Assembly (NCBI GenBank): GCA_944385095.1
Contig: CALWVS010000006.1
Location: 28,298 to 92,297 of the forward strand
From: an uncultured Oscillospiraceae bacterium
GTDB taxonomy: Bacteria; Bacillota; Clostridia; Oscillospirales; Oscillospiraceae
Length of the DNA: 64,000 nt
Reading direction: 5' to 3'
The notes under the pieces are model-generated. The model was not told the origin of the DNA. It saw nothing but the letters and a program-made list of their open reading frames with translations, and made no database searches. How positions within the stretch are numbered: the stretch's first letter is position 1; each line of letters starts with the position of its first letter. The position numbers and the translations under genes were made by a program. This document shows positions 35,721 to 44,262 of the stretch, piece by piece.

Positions 35721-36188
35721 ATGCCACGATTCTCACTGATTATGGGTTTGATGACATGCATCAGTTTTTCGGAGATAATAGGTCTTATAGCATCTATATG
35801 TTCCAATTACTTTCCATGGTTGTTAAGCTGGAGAGCATACTATGTTGTAAAGAGCAAGCGTATGCAGAAACTCCTAATATCAGGGCAAGTGAACAGAAAC
35901 CGAGATACAAGAACAGCTCCTGAAGATCGCAATAAAATGGCGTTTGTGGGGTTTGTGATGTGGGGTGCAAATCTAATTTTTACGGTTGCCACTTGTTCTA
36001 TTTTAATTTTTTTGCTTGTGATGAGCTTATTCCTTTCAAACACAGAGGTGATAGCATTGGCAGAGCGAGTAGCCCCATTGTTGTTTTGTTTCCTCAATAT
36101 GGAGTATTTCTGTTTTATTTCCATCATGCCTATTCTGTATCTGCTGGATTATGGGATTGGGAAATATTTTTATTTTAAAAGACCTTGA
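35721..36188 (+). CDS. Hypothetical membrane protein
   Basis: 155 residues with about three hydrophobic segments (residues 5-35, 72-100 and 115-145). Not recognised. The ATG at 35721 has AAAGGGTG ahead. AT-rich like the following small genes; first gene of an orphan cluster with no shared function evident. Confidence 0.6.
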   Translation: MPRFSLIMGLMTCISFSEIIGLIASICSNYFPWLLSWRAYYVVKSKRMQKLLISGQVNRNRDTRTAPEDRNKMAFVGFVMWGANLIFTVATCSILIFLLVMSLFLSNTEVIALAERVAPLLFCFLNMEYFCFISIMPILYLLDYGIGKYFYFKRP

Positions 36189-36284
36189 TGAGTAACATAG
36201 GTGTAGTAGAACCTTTTTCACAAACAATTCAATATATGTTTCTGTATAAATAGACTATGATTATGAGATTTGGAGAAACAGGCA

Positions 36285-36644
36285 ATGCTCGTATCAAAAG
36301 ATATAGAGAAATTTTTGGATGATTATATAGATAGTTTATGTTTTTTAGGAAAGTTACAAATTGGTGCAGTAAAAGAAATGATTGACTATCAGGGGCAAGG
36401 CTCAGAATATATTTCATGCTCGTTTGACCCCAAGGACGAAGATTATAGGGATGGATATGTCACACTATATGTTTGGAAACCTGCGGCAGATGAAGATACC
36501 ATGGTATTTGTAGAAAACAAAAGATTTTTTCATGCTTTGTTAGAAGTAAGTGAAAGATGTATGAAGGATGAGCCACAGAAAAGAAATGAACTAGAGGGAT
36601 ACTTAAATAAGCTAAGAACTGCACTGAATGTTCTCAGTTTATAA
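36285..36644 (+). CDS. Small acidic orphan protein (possible immunity protein)
   Basis: 119 residues, soluble and acidic (FDPKDEDYRDGYVTLYVWKP). Not recognised; size and composition resemble immunity proteins of polymorphic toxin systems, but no cognate toxin is adjacent, so this is only a guess. GGAG lies 9 bases before the ATG; an upstream TTG at 36270 is less likely. Confidence 0.6.
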   Translation: MLVSKDIEKFLDDYIDSLCFLGKLQIGAVKEMIDYQGQGSEYISCSFDPKDEDYRDGYVTLYVWKPAADEDTMVFVENKRFFHALLEVSERCMKDEPQKRNELEGYLNKLRTALNVLSL

Positions 36645-36689
36645 GAGGACTAGGTTGATAGTTCTATATGCTATTGGGGAGAACAGAAA

Positions 36690-37205
36690 ATGAAAATCAG
36701 AATTGAGAAGGTGAGCAGCTTTTGCGATGTCCAGAATAGAGTTGCTCCAAATACAATTTATTTCTCTGATGATAGCAATAACGCATACTACATGGTAATG
36801 ATAGATGAGATTCCTAAAATTGGATTGTCATTTACTGATTTTGGCATATTACCAGTGTTTCTCCAAAATAACCAGACTGGACTTTTGTATATAGGTTTTG
36901 GGAGAAAAATAGTAGTAATTGAGACCATCAATTTGATAGAAATTGCAGAATATGAAACATCATCAGCCGTATTTGATCTATTTCTCTATGATGAGATAAG
37001 CATGGTTGTACTAATTTGTGAAACAAGTGTTTATCTTTTTGTCAATGACAAAGAAATAGATTCTATGGAATTTCCTGATGTGATAAAGGATTACAACCTG
37101 ACCGATGAAGTTATACACCTTAAATTAGATCATGGAGAAAGTTATGAAATTTCACTGTCAAGATATGTAAATAACAATAAAGAAGAAAATCTGAAAAAGA
37201 GCTGA
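36690..37205 (+). CDS. Orphan protein, possible immunity-like
   Basis: 171 residues, beta-rich by composition (MVLICETSVYLFVNDKEID), no signal peptide or membrane segment. Not recognised. It lies 45 bp after the previous orphan gene and may be cotranscribed. Confidence 0.6.
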   Translation: MKIRIEKVSSFCDVQNRVAPNTIYFSDDSNNAYYMVMIDEIPKIGLSFTDFGILPVFLQNNQTGLLYIGFGRKIVVIETINLIEIAEYETSSAVFDLFLYDEISMVVLICETSVYLFVNDKEIDSMEFPDVIKDYNLTDEVIHLKLDHGESYEISLSRYVNNNKEENLKKS

Positions 37206-37251
37206 TTCCCATGTAGTAGTTGCAAATTAAAATGAAGAAAGGTGATTTGTA

Positions 37252-37662
37252 ATGAAAAAAATATCAAAAATCTTGGGTACAGGGCTTGCACTTGGCTTTC
37301 TCACTGCTGTACTGATTGTATTTTCATTTACAATGACCAATCATATTGGTGTCGCTGACGAACAAATGCTTTCTGTGTGAAGTGTGAGTGATGATGGCAC
37401 ATTTACTGGCTACAAATTCACCCATGAAGCGGTTTTGAATGACAGGAATGGTGCTACTTTCAACTTCTATGTGAAAAATAATGGGACAACAGATGTGGAA
37501 ATCTCCATGAACGGAGCGCAAAAAACAACGCTTGTGGCTGGTCAAGACGGTTTTATTTCCGAGACATTAGGCAGTTTGAGTAAGACGTATCAATGTGTAG
37601 CCAGAGCTGTTGTAGATGGTGAGGACGTTGACATTGATTGGGCTGTGGCAGTACAAGATTAA
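37252..37662 (+). pseudogene. Small secreted protein gene interrupted by in-frame TGA
   Basis: Starts with a signal-anchor sequence (MKKISKILGTGLALGFLTAV...) and AAAGGTG ahead of the ATG. After 42 codons a TGA at 37378-37380 interrupts, and the same frame continues cleanly for 94 more codons (SDDGTFTGYKFTHEAVLND to DWAVAVQD), a beta-sandwich-like secreted domain. With the stop read through it would be about 136 residues. A GTG at 37384 could start the distal part but lacks a ribosome site and signal. Most likely a nonsense mutation; family not recognised. Confidence 0.7.
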
Positions 37663-37739
37663 GAACCATTTTGAAATAGAGTTGCCTCTGGTACTCGTGG
37701 TAGGAAATAACATATTTAGGAAAAGGAGAAAGCATAAGA

Positions 37740-38144
37740 ATGATTCCTGAACATACCTATTTGTATAAAAGGCAATATCAGCAACCCATAGAGGAAGAAA
37801 TGATTCCACACAAAGGGAAATCAAAAACGGCAGCTACCTCTAATAGCCGAAAACGGTCTGATCACAAACACAGATACATAAAAATCATCTTACACTATGG
37901 TAGTGACTCATTTGCTTGGGGACGAAAATGTGAAATTTGCGGCAGAGTGGATTCTGCATATAAGGCTTCTAACTGGAGCCCCAAAGAACTTAAGGTAACT
38001 GGCGATGGCTTGTATGGAGACTGGAGCAATATCTGTCTTACCGAAATCCACCAAAAATATCCCGAATACACCATTATGACGCTGAAAAATGCAGAGTGGA
38101 TGGAGTGGACGGGAGAGAACGAAGGAAAGCATGAAAACAGATAG
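37740..38144 (+). CDS. Hypothetical protein with CxxC motif
   Basis: 134 residues, basic N-terminus, a CEICGR motif near residue 65 that could bind zinc, and an ending rich in Trp and Glu. Not recognised. AAAGGAGAAAG precedes the ATG. Its 3' end lies close to the next gene. Confidence 0.55.
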   Translation: MIPEHTYLYKRQYQQPIEEEMIPHKGKSKTAATSNSRKRSDHKHRYIKIILHYGSDSFAWGRKCEICGRVDSAYKASNWSPKELKVTGDGLYGDWSNICLTEIHQKYPEYTIMTLKNAEWMEWTGENEGKHENR

Positions 38145-38202
38145 ATGTTGTGATAAAGTAAAGGGACAAATCAACCAATCAACAGACGTGAGAGGGGAAG
38201 TT

Positions 38203-38661
38203 ATGAAGATGATAGAGAAATTAAATAGTGGAGATTACATTACCATTGATTTATTTGGGCAGAAAAGAGAAGTGATGGTTTTTTCTACTGGTGATAATCA
38301 ATTTGACGAAAATGGAAACTATAAAGAGGATGGATTTGCTTTGTCAGATGAAGAAATTCATTGCCTGAACTGGTTTCTTCAAACCATCAAAATAGAGGAT
38401 TATAAACAAGCAATTGTAGAATATTGTAATGAACTTTATGAGATGGTAGGAGAGAAACAGATAGAAGAAGCAGAGGTAGAGAAAGAAATTGATATTTGTG
38501 CGATTGCAATCAATGTAACTGAATTGATAGGAGACAAAGATTTTGTTTACCCTGAAATATCCTTTTATGGAACATGCGAATGTGACCCAGAACATGGAAT
38601 CTGCATTGGCTTCAGAGATCAAAAATTTTTAGGGATTGGCTCACAAGATTGGACATTGTAA
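38203..38661 (+). CDS. DUF6985/DUF2004-like protein
   Basis: 152 residues, acidic. The C-terminal block PEISFYGTCECDPEHGICIGFRDQKFLGIG resembles DUF2004/DUF6985-type proteins, which often stand near toxin or immunity genes. The start is chosen at 38203 (GAGGGGAAG 5 bases ahead); an in-frame ATG at 38131 with AAGGAAAG is also possible. Biochemical function unknown. Confidence 0.65.
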   Translation: MKMIEKLNSGDYITIDLFGQKREVMVFSTGDNQFDENGNYKEDGFALSDEEIHCLNWFLQTIKIEDYKQAIVEYCNELYEMVGEKQIEEAEVEKEIDICAIAINVTELIGDKDFVYPEISFYGTCECDPEHGICIGFRDQKFLGIGSQDWTL

Positions 38662-38791
38662 TACAAATAATATCCATATATTGGAAGACAATCACCCTAA
38701 AAATGTGCCATAGAAGAACAAGCGAAATACATAATCGAATTGTAACCAAATAAGCCAATGTGTTGGCAAAGTGCCCAGCACCTAAAAGATA

Positions 38792-38832
38792 GGGGTACAG
38801 ACAAGAATGTGACTGTCTGTACCCCTGTTTAT
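38792..38832 (+). terminator. Terminator after the orphan gene cluster
   Basis: Perfect 11-bp stem GGGGTACAGAC (38792-38802; complement 38815-38825) followed by TGTTTATCTT. Confidence 0.7.
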
Positions 38833-38921
38833 CTTGAGAGGATGAAAAAGAGAAACGCATACTCAATGACAAGTTGTATCGAAGTACACAGATATTCCAA
38901 ATTTTTGACTTCCAAATTCAT
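38829..38921 (-). pseudogene. Remnant of a lysR gene start
   Basis: The minus-strand frame begins MNLEVKNLEYLCTS, matching the start of the LysR protein at 50649-51602 (MDLEFKDLEYLCALA), then loses similarity and stops after 30 codons. The upstream DNA is also shared (38922-39000). It is the stump of a second lysR gene that once stood divergently from the hydratase. Confidence 0.75.
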
Positions 38922-39000
38922 ATACTATTCATTTCTGCTAATAAATTTGCACAATAAGTATAGGTCCCTCCTATAGATGTTATTATAAAGCATAATTTGA
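38922..39000 (+). promoter_or_regulatory. Duplicated LysR-type control region before the hydratase gene
   Basis: Strong similarity to 51603-51676 in front of the citrate transporter remnant: both contain TTCTGCTAATAAA, TTGCACAATAAGTATAGGTC and CCTAT followed by TTATTAT. The dyad TATAGG-N5-CCTAT is a plausible LysR operator. The LysR protein encoded at 50649-51602 could therefore still control this promoter. Confidence 0.65.
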
Positions 39001-39105
39001 TTCTTGGCAACAATGCGGTTATAATGCAAATTAGCTAAAGTAGTTGCGGTGATGTTTCCTATTACACCACAATAACAAAATAAAATAGAAAGAGGTAGTC
39101 TTAGT

Positions 39106-41385
39106 ATGATTCAGTTATCCAATCAGGGCGTTTATTTGCTCCGAAATGAGATGGTGGTAGAGGAGACCGACATAGAACAGCTCAACGGCAGACTGGGCGA
39201 AATGCCTAACAAAGCAGAAGCCAAGAAAGGAACCATGACCTATTCCATTCTGAAAGCCCACAACACAGTGGAGGATATGGAGCAGCTCTCCTTGAAATAT
39301 GATTCCATGACCAGCCACGACATTACTTATGTAGGAATCATTCAGACAGCAAGAGCATCTGGCATGAAGGAATTTCCATTGCCCTATGTACTCACCAACT
39401 GCCATAACTCTCTTTGTGCAGTGGGTGGCACCATCAACGAAGATGACCACATGTTTGCCCTGTCCGCAGCCAAAAAATATGGCGGTATCTATGTCCCCAC
39501 CAACATGGCAGTGATTCACAGTTACAATCGGGAAATGATGTCTGGCTGTGGACGGATGATTCTGGGTTCTGACTCCCACACCCGATATGGTGCACTGGGC
39601 ACAATGGCAGTAGGAGAAGGAGGCGGCGAGCTGGCAAAACAGCTGGTGGGTCGTACCTATGACATTGCCTATCCACAGGTGGTGGCAATCTATCTGACCG
39701 GAGAGCCAAAAAATGGGGTAGGTCCACAGGATGTGGCACTGAGCATCATTGGAAAAGTGTATGACTGTGGCTATGTGAAGAACAAAGTCATGGAATTTGT
39801 GGGACCTGGTGTGAAAAATCTGCCTGTGGAGTACCGAAACGGCATTGATGTGATGACCACAGATACTACTTGCTGGTCCTCTATCTGGACCACCGACGAG
39901 AAGGTGAAGGACTACTTTACCTTGCATGGGCGTCCAGAGGCATATCAAACCCTATCCCCAGAGGATGTGGCTTACTATGACGGCTGTGTGTATGTGGATT
40001 TGTCCAAAATTGAGCCAACCATTGCCATGCCCATGCACCCCAGCTATACCTATACCATCAAAGAGCTTCAGGACAACGCCTCTGATATTCTGCATCTGGT
40101 GGAGGAGCGGGCAAACAGTCAGATTGCAAAGACAGCCCATCTGGATTTGATGAGCAAGCTCCACAAGGATGGTCATATCTATGTAGACCAGGGCATTGTG
40201 GCTGGATGCTCCGGTGGTACTTATGACAACGTATGTACAGTGGCAAATATTTTGGATGGGCAGAGCTGTGGCAATGGAACCTTTAAAATGAGTGTGTATC
40301 CCGGCAGTATGCCCGCCTATCTGGAACTGGTGAAGAATGGTTCCATTGCCAAGCTGGTGGAAGCTGGTGTGATTGTGCGGGAGTGCTTCTGTGGTCCCTG
40401 TTTTGGTGCAGGAGATACCCCAGCCAATGGGGAATTTTCCATCCGTCATACCACCCGTAACTTCCCCAACCGGGAAGGCTCCAAACCCGGCGAGGGGCAA
40501 ATGGCAGGGGTTGCCCTTATGGATGCACGCAGCATTGCAGCCACTGCCCGTAATGGCGGTCGCCTGACGGCTGCCACCGAGTTGGATGTAGATTACAGCA
40601 CACCAGAGTACCACTTTGATGGTGGTGTTTATGAAAAGCGTGTTTACAACGGCTGGGGTAAGCCAGAGCCAGAGGCAGAGTTGAAATTTGGACCCAATAT
40701 CAAAGACTGGCCCACTATGCCTGTTTTGAGTGAGGATATTCTTCTGAACGTGGTGTCCCATATCACCGACCCTGTAACTACCACAGATGAACTGATTCCC
40801 TCCGGCGAAACTTCTTCCTACCGCTCCAACCCTCTGCGTCTGGCTGAGTTCACCCTGTCCCGCAAGGACCCAGAGTATGTAGGTCGGGCAAAGGAAGTGC
40901 TGGCACTGGAGCAGGCACGGGAGGCAGGAGAACCAGTGGATACTACGGTGCAGTCTGTCTGTGAAACTTTGCGTGCCTCTGGTCTCTCTATGGACCCTCA
41001 AAATACCGTGATTGCCAGTACCATCTATGCCAACAAGCCGGGGGATGGCTCTGCCCGTGAACAGGCCGCGTCCTGCCAGCGTGTGTTGGGTGCGGGTGCC
41101 AATCTGGCAATGGAATACGCCACTAAGCGGTATCGTTCCAACTGCATCAACTGGGGTATGCTTCCTTTTGTGGTACAGTCTGCTGATGTAGTGGAAAATG
41201 GAGACTGGGTGTTTGTGCCTGGTATTCGTAAGATTTTGCTGGAAGGTGGGCAAGAAGCCACTGCCTACACAGTCAGAAACGGCAGTGTGACCACGTTCCC
41301 AGTATCTCTGGGGCAGCTTACCCCCTCTGAACGTCAGATTCTGGCAGATGGTTGTTTGATTAACTACTATCGCAGCCAGATGTAA
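39106..41385 (+). CDS. Aconitase-family hydratase
   Basis: 759 residues, aconitase superfamily, nearest in length and layout to the YbhJ-type hydratases. Cluster and substrate motifs: TNCHNSLC, GSDSHTRYGALGTMAVGEGG, GCSGGTYDN and ECFCGPCFGAGDTPAN, with cysteines for a [4Fe-4S] cluster; the swivelling domain lies near the C-terminus (MEYATKRYRSNCINWGMLPF). Likely dehydrates or isomerises citrate or a related tricarboxylate; the shared control region with a citrate transporter supports this, but the exact substrate is inferred. A GAGG lies 11 bases before the ATG. A strong terminator follows. Confidence 0.9.
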   Translation: MIQLSNQGVYLLRNEMVVEETDIEQLNGRLGEMPNKAEAKKGTMTYSILKAHNTVEDMEQLSLKYDSMTSHDITYVGIIQTARASGMKEFPLPYVLTNCHNSLCAVGGTINEDDHMFALSAAKKYGGIYVPTNMAVIHSYNREMMSGCGRMILGSDSHTRYGALGTMAVGEGGGELAKQLVGRTYDIAYPQVVAIYLTGEPKNGVGPQDVALSIIGKVYDCGYVKNKVMEFVGPGVKNLPVEYRNGIDVMTTDTTCWSSIWTTDEKVKDYFTLHGRPEAYQTLSPEDVAYYDGCVYVDLSKIEPTIAMPMHPSYTYTIKELQDNASDILHLVEERANSQIAKTAHLDLMSKLHKDGHIYVDQGIVAGCSGGTYDNVCTVANILDGQSCGNGTFKMSVYPGSMPAYLELVKNGSIAKLVEAGVIVRECFCGPCFGAGDTPANGEFSIRHTTRNFPNREGSKPGEGQMAGVALMDARSIAATARNGGRLTAATELDVDYSTPEYHFDGGVYEKRVYNGWGKPEPEAELKFGPNIKDWPTMPVLSEDILLNVVSHITDPVTTTDELIPSGETSSYRSNPLRLAEFTLSRKDPEYVGRAKEVLALEQAREAGEPVDTTVQSVCETLRASGLSMDPQNTVIASTIYANKPGDGSAREQAASCQRVLGAGANLAMEYATKRYRSNCINWGMLPFVVQSADVVENGDWVFVPGIRKILLEGGQEATAYTVRNGSVTTFPVSLGQLTPSERQILADGCLINYYRSQM

Positions 41386-41405
41386 TCAATGTAGAGTGAG
41401 CTTGT

Positions 41406-41441
41406 AAAACACCTCCGATATACTAATATCGGAGGTGTTTT
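41406..41441 (+). terminator. Rho-independent terminator of the hydratase gene
   Basis: Perfect 16-bp stem AAAACACCTCCGATAT (41406-41421; complement 41426-41441) ending in a T run. Confidence 0.92.
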
Positions 41442-41465
41442 TAGGTTCCCAGTAAATTTTCTCCT

Positions 41466-41504
41466 TTACAAGTATTATTATAACTATTATAATAATACTT
41501 GTAA
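41466..41504 (+). promoter_or_regulatory. 39-bp palindromic operator before the ROK operon
   Basis: Perfect 18-bp inverted repeat TTACAAGTATTATTATAA (41466-41483; complement 41487-41504) with a 3-bp centre, 14 bp before the ATG. It contains -10-like TATAAT sequences on both strands. Probably the autoregulatory binding site of the downstream ROK repressor. Confidence 0.75.
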
Positions 41505-41518
41505 GAATTGAGGTGCAC

Positions 41519-42514
41519 ATGATGAGGGACTCAACCAGCATGAAAAGAGAAAATAAAATGCAGATTTGGAAACTTTTGATTGGTGGAGAATCTTACACCA
41601 AACAACAAATTGCACAACAGACAGGGCTTAGTGTGGCAAGCTGCAATACCTATCTGAATGAAATGGAACGCACTGGAGAGGTGATTGGTGAAAAACAAAA
41701 GAGCCATGATGTAGGTCGTAACGCTGTGGTCTATCAGCTGAACGAAGAGTTTGAAAGCATCCTTTGTATTTACTTTGAATTGATTCAAGGAATCAAATCT
41801 ATGACAGCTGCGGTGTTGTCCCCCATTGGAAACTTGCTCCATCAGGAGGTGTGCCAGTATGATTTACTGGATGCCTCTGTCATTGAAGAAAAAGTTGCGC
41901 ATCTTTTGCAGCAATTCCCCAATGTGAGCCAGATTGTAGTGGGAACGCCCAGTATTGCGGAGCATGGTGTGATACGCCACAGCGATATTCTGGAATTGGA
42001 ACATGTGCCATTAAAGACCCAATTAGAGGAAGCCTTTCAAAGACCGGTTTTCATTGCCAATGATATGCACTATAAAGTGTATGGATATTATCGCCAGGAA
42101 CAACTCTCGGACGAGATTGTCACACTGGTCAACTATCCTTCTGGTGTACTGCCGGGAACCGCTACTATGCACAAAGGGGTTTTACTGACAGGGAGAAATT
42201 TGTTTGCTGGTATGGTTGGATTTCTGGATTATGGGATGGGACAGGAGGAGCAAATCAAAAGGTTGCATCGTCCAACAGCAGAACCTTTCATAATCCAAGC
42301 CGCCATTGCGCTGATTTCTATCTTGAATCCACACCGGTTGTTGTTTACTGGAGACCTTTTGCAAGAAGACGATCTGGAACGAATGGATGCAGCCTGCCAG
42401 AAATACATTCCAAAAGAATATATGCCTGATTTTATGTTTCTTCCCAGCACAGAACGGTATTATCTGAAGGGGATGTATTGGATGGCTATGGACAGAAAGG
42501 AGAACATAGAATGA
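41519..42514 (+). CDS. ROK-family (NagC/XylR-like) transcriptional regulator
   Basis: 331 residues. N-terminal winged helix (YTKQQIAQQTGLSVASCNTYLNEME, with a wing near GRNAVVYQL) followed by a degenerate sugar-kinase-like ROK domain (about 80-325) without the usual ATP motif, so it is a sensor, not a kinase. The ATG at 41519 has GAGG 5 bases ahead, preferable to the GTG at 41513. Stop overlaps the next start by four bases. The effector is probably a sugar or sugar phosphate; the palindrome upstream suggests autoregulation. Confidence 0.88.
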   Translation: MMRDSTSMKRENKMQIWKLLIGGESYTKQQIAQQTGLSVASCNTYLNEMERTGEVIGEKQKSHDVGRNAVVYQLNEEFESILCIYFELIQGIKSMTAAVLSPIGNLLHQEVCQYDLLDASVIEEKVAHLLQQFPNVSQIVVGTPSIAEHGVIRHSDILELEHVPLKTQLEEAFQRPVFIANDMHYKVYGYYRQEQLSDEIVTLVNYPSGVLPGTATMHKGVLLTGRNLFAGMVGFLDYGMGQEEQIKRLHRPTAEPFIIQAAIALISILNPHRLLFTGDLLQEDDLERMDAACQKYIPKEYMPDFMFLPSTERYYLKGMYWMAMDRKENIE

Positions 42515-43104
42515 CAGAACGTGAAAAAATGAATCAGGGATTGCTCTATGATGCCAACTATGATGAGGCATTGCTGAGGGAGAGAACACGATGTAAAGAT
42601 TTGTGTTTTTTGTATAACCAGCTGAAGCCTTCACAGGTTTCTGAGCAGGAGCAGCTCATCCGCCAGCTCCTTGGAAAAACAGGAAAGCGGTTTTGTATTA
42701 CTGCGCCATTCTGGTGTGATTATGGATGCAATATAGAAATTGGAGAAAATTTTTATACCAATCACAACTGTGTGATTTTGGATGGTGCAAAAGTGGTTTT
42801 TGGTGACAATGTGTTTATTGCGCCAAATTGTACATTTTCCACAGCAGGGCACCCATTGGACACAGAACAGCGCAATCAGGGGCTGGAGTATGCCTATCCC
42901 ATTACAGTGGGAGATAATGTCTGGTTTGGTGCATCTGTGACGGTATTGCCCGGTGTCAGGATTGGAAGTAATACAGTAATCGGCGCAGGAAGTGTGGTCA
43001 ATCGAGATATTCCAGATGGTGTCATCGCTGTAGGCAACCCCTGTCGGGTACTGCGAAGCATAACTGAAGATGACAAGAAGAAATATTGGAGGAATGGAAC
43101 ATGA
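42511..43104 (+). CDS. Maltose/galactoside O-acetyltransferase family protein
   Basis: 197 residues, left-handed beta-helix acetyltransferase with an N-terminal Mac domain (MTEREKMNQGLLYDANYDEAL) and hexapeptide repeats from about residue 75. The catalytic histidine is in the TAGHPLD motif. Transfers acetyl from acetyl-CoA to a sugar hydroxyl, a detoxification or modification step. AAAGGAG precedes the ATG, which overlaps the ROK stop (ATGA). Middle gene of a coupled three-gene operon. Confidence 0.93.
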   Translation: MTEREKMNQGLLYDANYDEALLRERTRCKDLCFLYNQLKPSQVSEQEQLIRQLLGKTGKRFCITAPFWCDYGCNIEIGENFYTNHNCVILDGAKVVFGDNVFIAPNCTFSTAGHPLDTEQRNQGLEYAYPITVGDNVWFGASVTVLPGVRIGSNTVIGAGSVVNRDIPDGVIAVGNPCRVLRSITEDDKKKYWRNGT

Positions 43105-43715
43105 AGTTTGATGTCAATGATTTGCAATGGACAAGACAGCCCAAAAGCTGTACCATCTCTCAGGATTGCATTGAGATTGTGACCCAGCCACACACCGATT
43201 TGTGGCAGAGGACCTATTACCATTTCCGAAATGACAATGCCCCAGTGCTTCAAATGGAAACAGAGGAGCAGTTTTTTTCCTTTGTGGTAAAAACACAATT
43301 TACTGAAAGCCATCACCGTTTTGACCAGTGTGGTGTGGTGTTATATCTGGATGGGGAGAACTGGCTGAAAGGCTCCGTGGAATATGAAAACGAAGAGTTC
43401 CAGCATTTGGGAAGTGTAGTCACCAATCATGGCTATTCAGACTGGGCAACCACAGAAATTTCAGCCGTCATAAAAACGATGTGGTATCGACTGAGCCGCA
43501 GGGAGGACGATTTTTGCATTGAGTGTTCTGGAGATGGAATTGTGTTCCATCAGATGCGAGTCTGCCATCTGCATGAAGCAAAGGGAGCCATCCGGTTTGG
43601 CATTTATGCCTGCAGCCCAGAAGATTCTTCGTTCCGAGCGGTTTTTACAAATATGGAACTGACTGAATGTAAGTGGCTGGCACACAACGGACAGGCACCA
43701 GACAAAGCGGTTTGA
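43101..43715 (+). CDS. DUF1349 protein (YesU-like)
   Basis: 204 residues, concanavalin-like beta-sandwich of the DUF1349 family: DLWQRTYYHFRNDNAP, FDQCGVVLYLDGENWLKGSVEYE and the terminal FGIYACSPEDSSFRAVFTNM. Relatives accompany carbohydrate-use genes; the activity is not established. GGAGG lies 8 bases before the ATG, which overlaps the acetyltransferase stop by four bases. Third gene of the ROK operon. Confidence 0.9.
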   Translation: MKFDVNDLQWTRQPKSCTISQDCIEIVTQPHTDLWQRTYYHFRNDNAPVLQMETEEQFFSFVVKTQFTESHHRFDQCGVVLYLDGENWLKGSVEYENEEFQHLGSVVTNHGYSDWATTEISAVIKTMWYRLSRREDDFCIECSGDGIVFHQMRVCHLHEAKGAIRFGIYACSPEDSSFRAVFTNMELTECKWLAHNGQAPDKAV

Positions 43716-43742
43716 CATTCTGAGAACATATAATAAGGACAA

Positions 43743-43823
43743 GAGGCGTATGGGCTTTTGCAGAAATCAAAAAGCCAATACGCCTCAAAATATGGTTCAG
43801 TTGTTGTTACCGTTTGTCAAATG
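43743..43823. repeat. Dispersed hairpin repeat, copy B; ROK operon terminator
   Basis: Stem GAGGCGTAT plus GGCTTTT (43743-43759; complement 43770-43786 with one mismatch), followed by CAAAATATGG and GTTGTTGTTACCGTTTGTCAA, resembling 19530-19610. It lies 28 bp after the ROK operon and may end its transcripts. Confidence 0.55.
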
Positions 43824-43841
43824 ACATTGTGAGCGGTCAAA

Positions 43842-44171
43842 CTAGTTCATATGCAATACGGTTGTCGTAGTGGAACGATAGATTCCACATGAAATTGGCG
43901 GTTTCAGCAGCGTTTTATATCTATGGAGTTGCTGTCTCATCTGTAAATTGACAGACAGAAAAAATAGTCGTAGAATGAAATAGAAGGGTAGTAATAGGAT
44001 GAACAACAGAAGGACAGCATCTCCCAGATATGACGCAATCTCCCAAACGGATACAGTTTGGATGGGAACTGGCGCAAACAGTGAAACAGGAAAGATGAGG
44101 TCACAGGTATCTGAAAATTCTTTCTGTATCCTGTCAGAACCATAGTGAAACCCATTGCAGTGTCCAGACAT
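43842..44171 (-). CDS. Doubtful membrane protein ORF
   Basis: 109 residues with one long hydrophobic stretch (ASYLGDAVLLLFILLLPFYF near residues 47-66). No ribosome site, no recognised family, and the C-terminus overlaps repeat-like DNA. It may be a remnant of a membrane protein or chance. It covers most of the otherwise gene-free stretch 43824-44262. Confidence 0.25.
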   Translation of the reverse strand: MSGHCNGFHYGSDRIQKEFSDTCDLIFPVSLFAPVPIQTVSVWEIASYLGDAVLLLFILLLPFYFILRLFFLSVNLQMRQQLHRYKTLLKPPISCGIYRSTTTTVLHMN

Positions 44172-44262
44172 GAATTGCTTAGGGAGTCATTGTAGAAGGG
44201 TCTGCTGTATTTCAGGGATTTCTCACAGTGGTGACGATTTGATGGATAAGGAGGAATCTTGT

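Noticed and set aside
37378-37380. TGA as a selenocysteine codon
   Set aside because: The flanking residues do not resemble a redox site and no stem-loop like a bacterial SECIS was evident just downstream; a nonsense mutation is simpler.
39952-41253. 433-residue minus-strand frame opposite the hydratase
   Set aside because: Antisense shadow of a well-supported coding region; no family features and no ribosome site.
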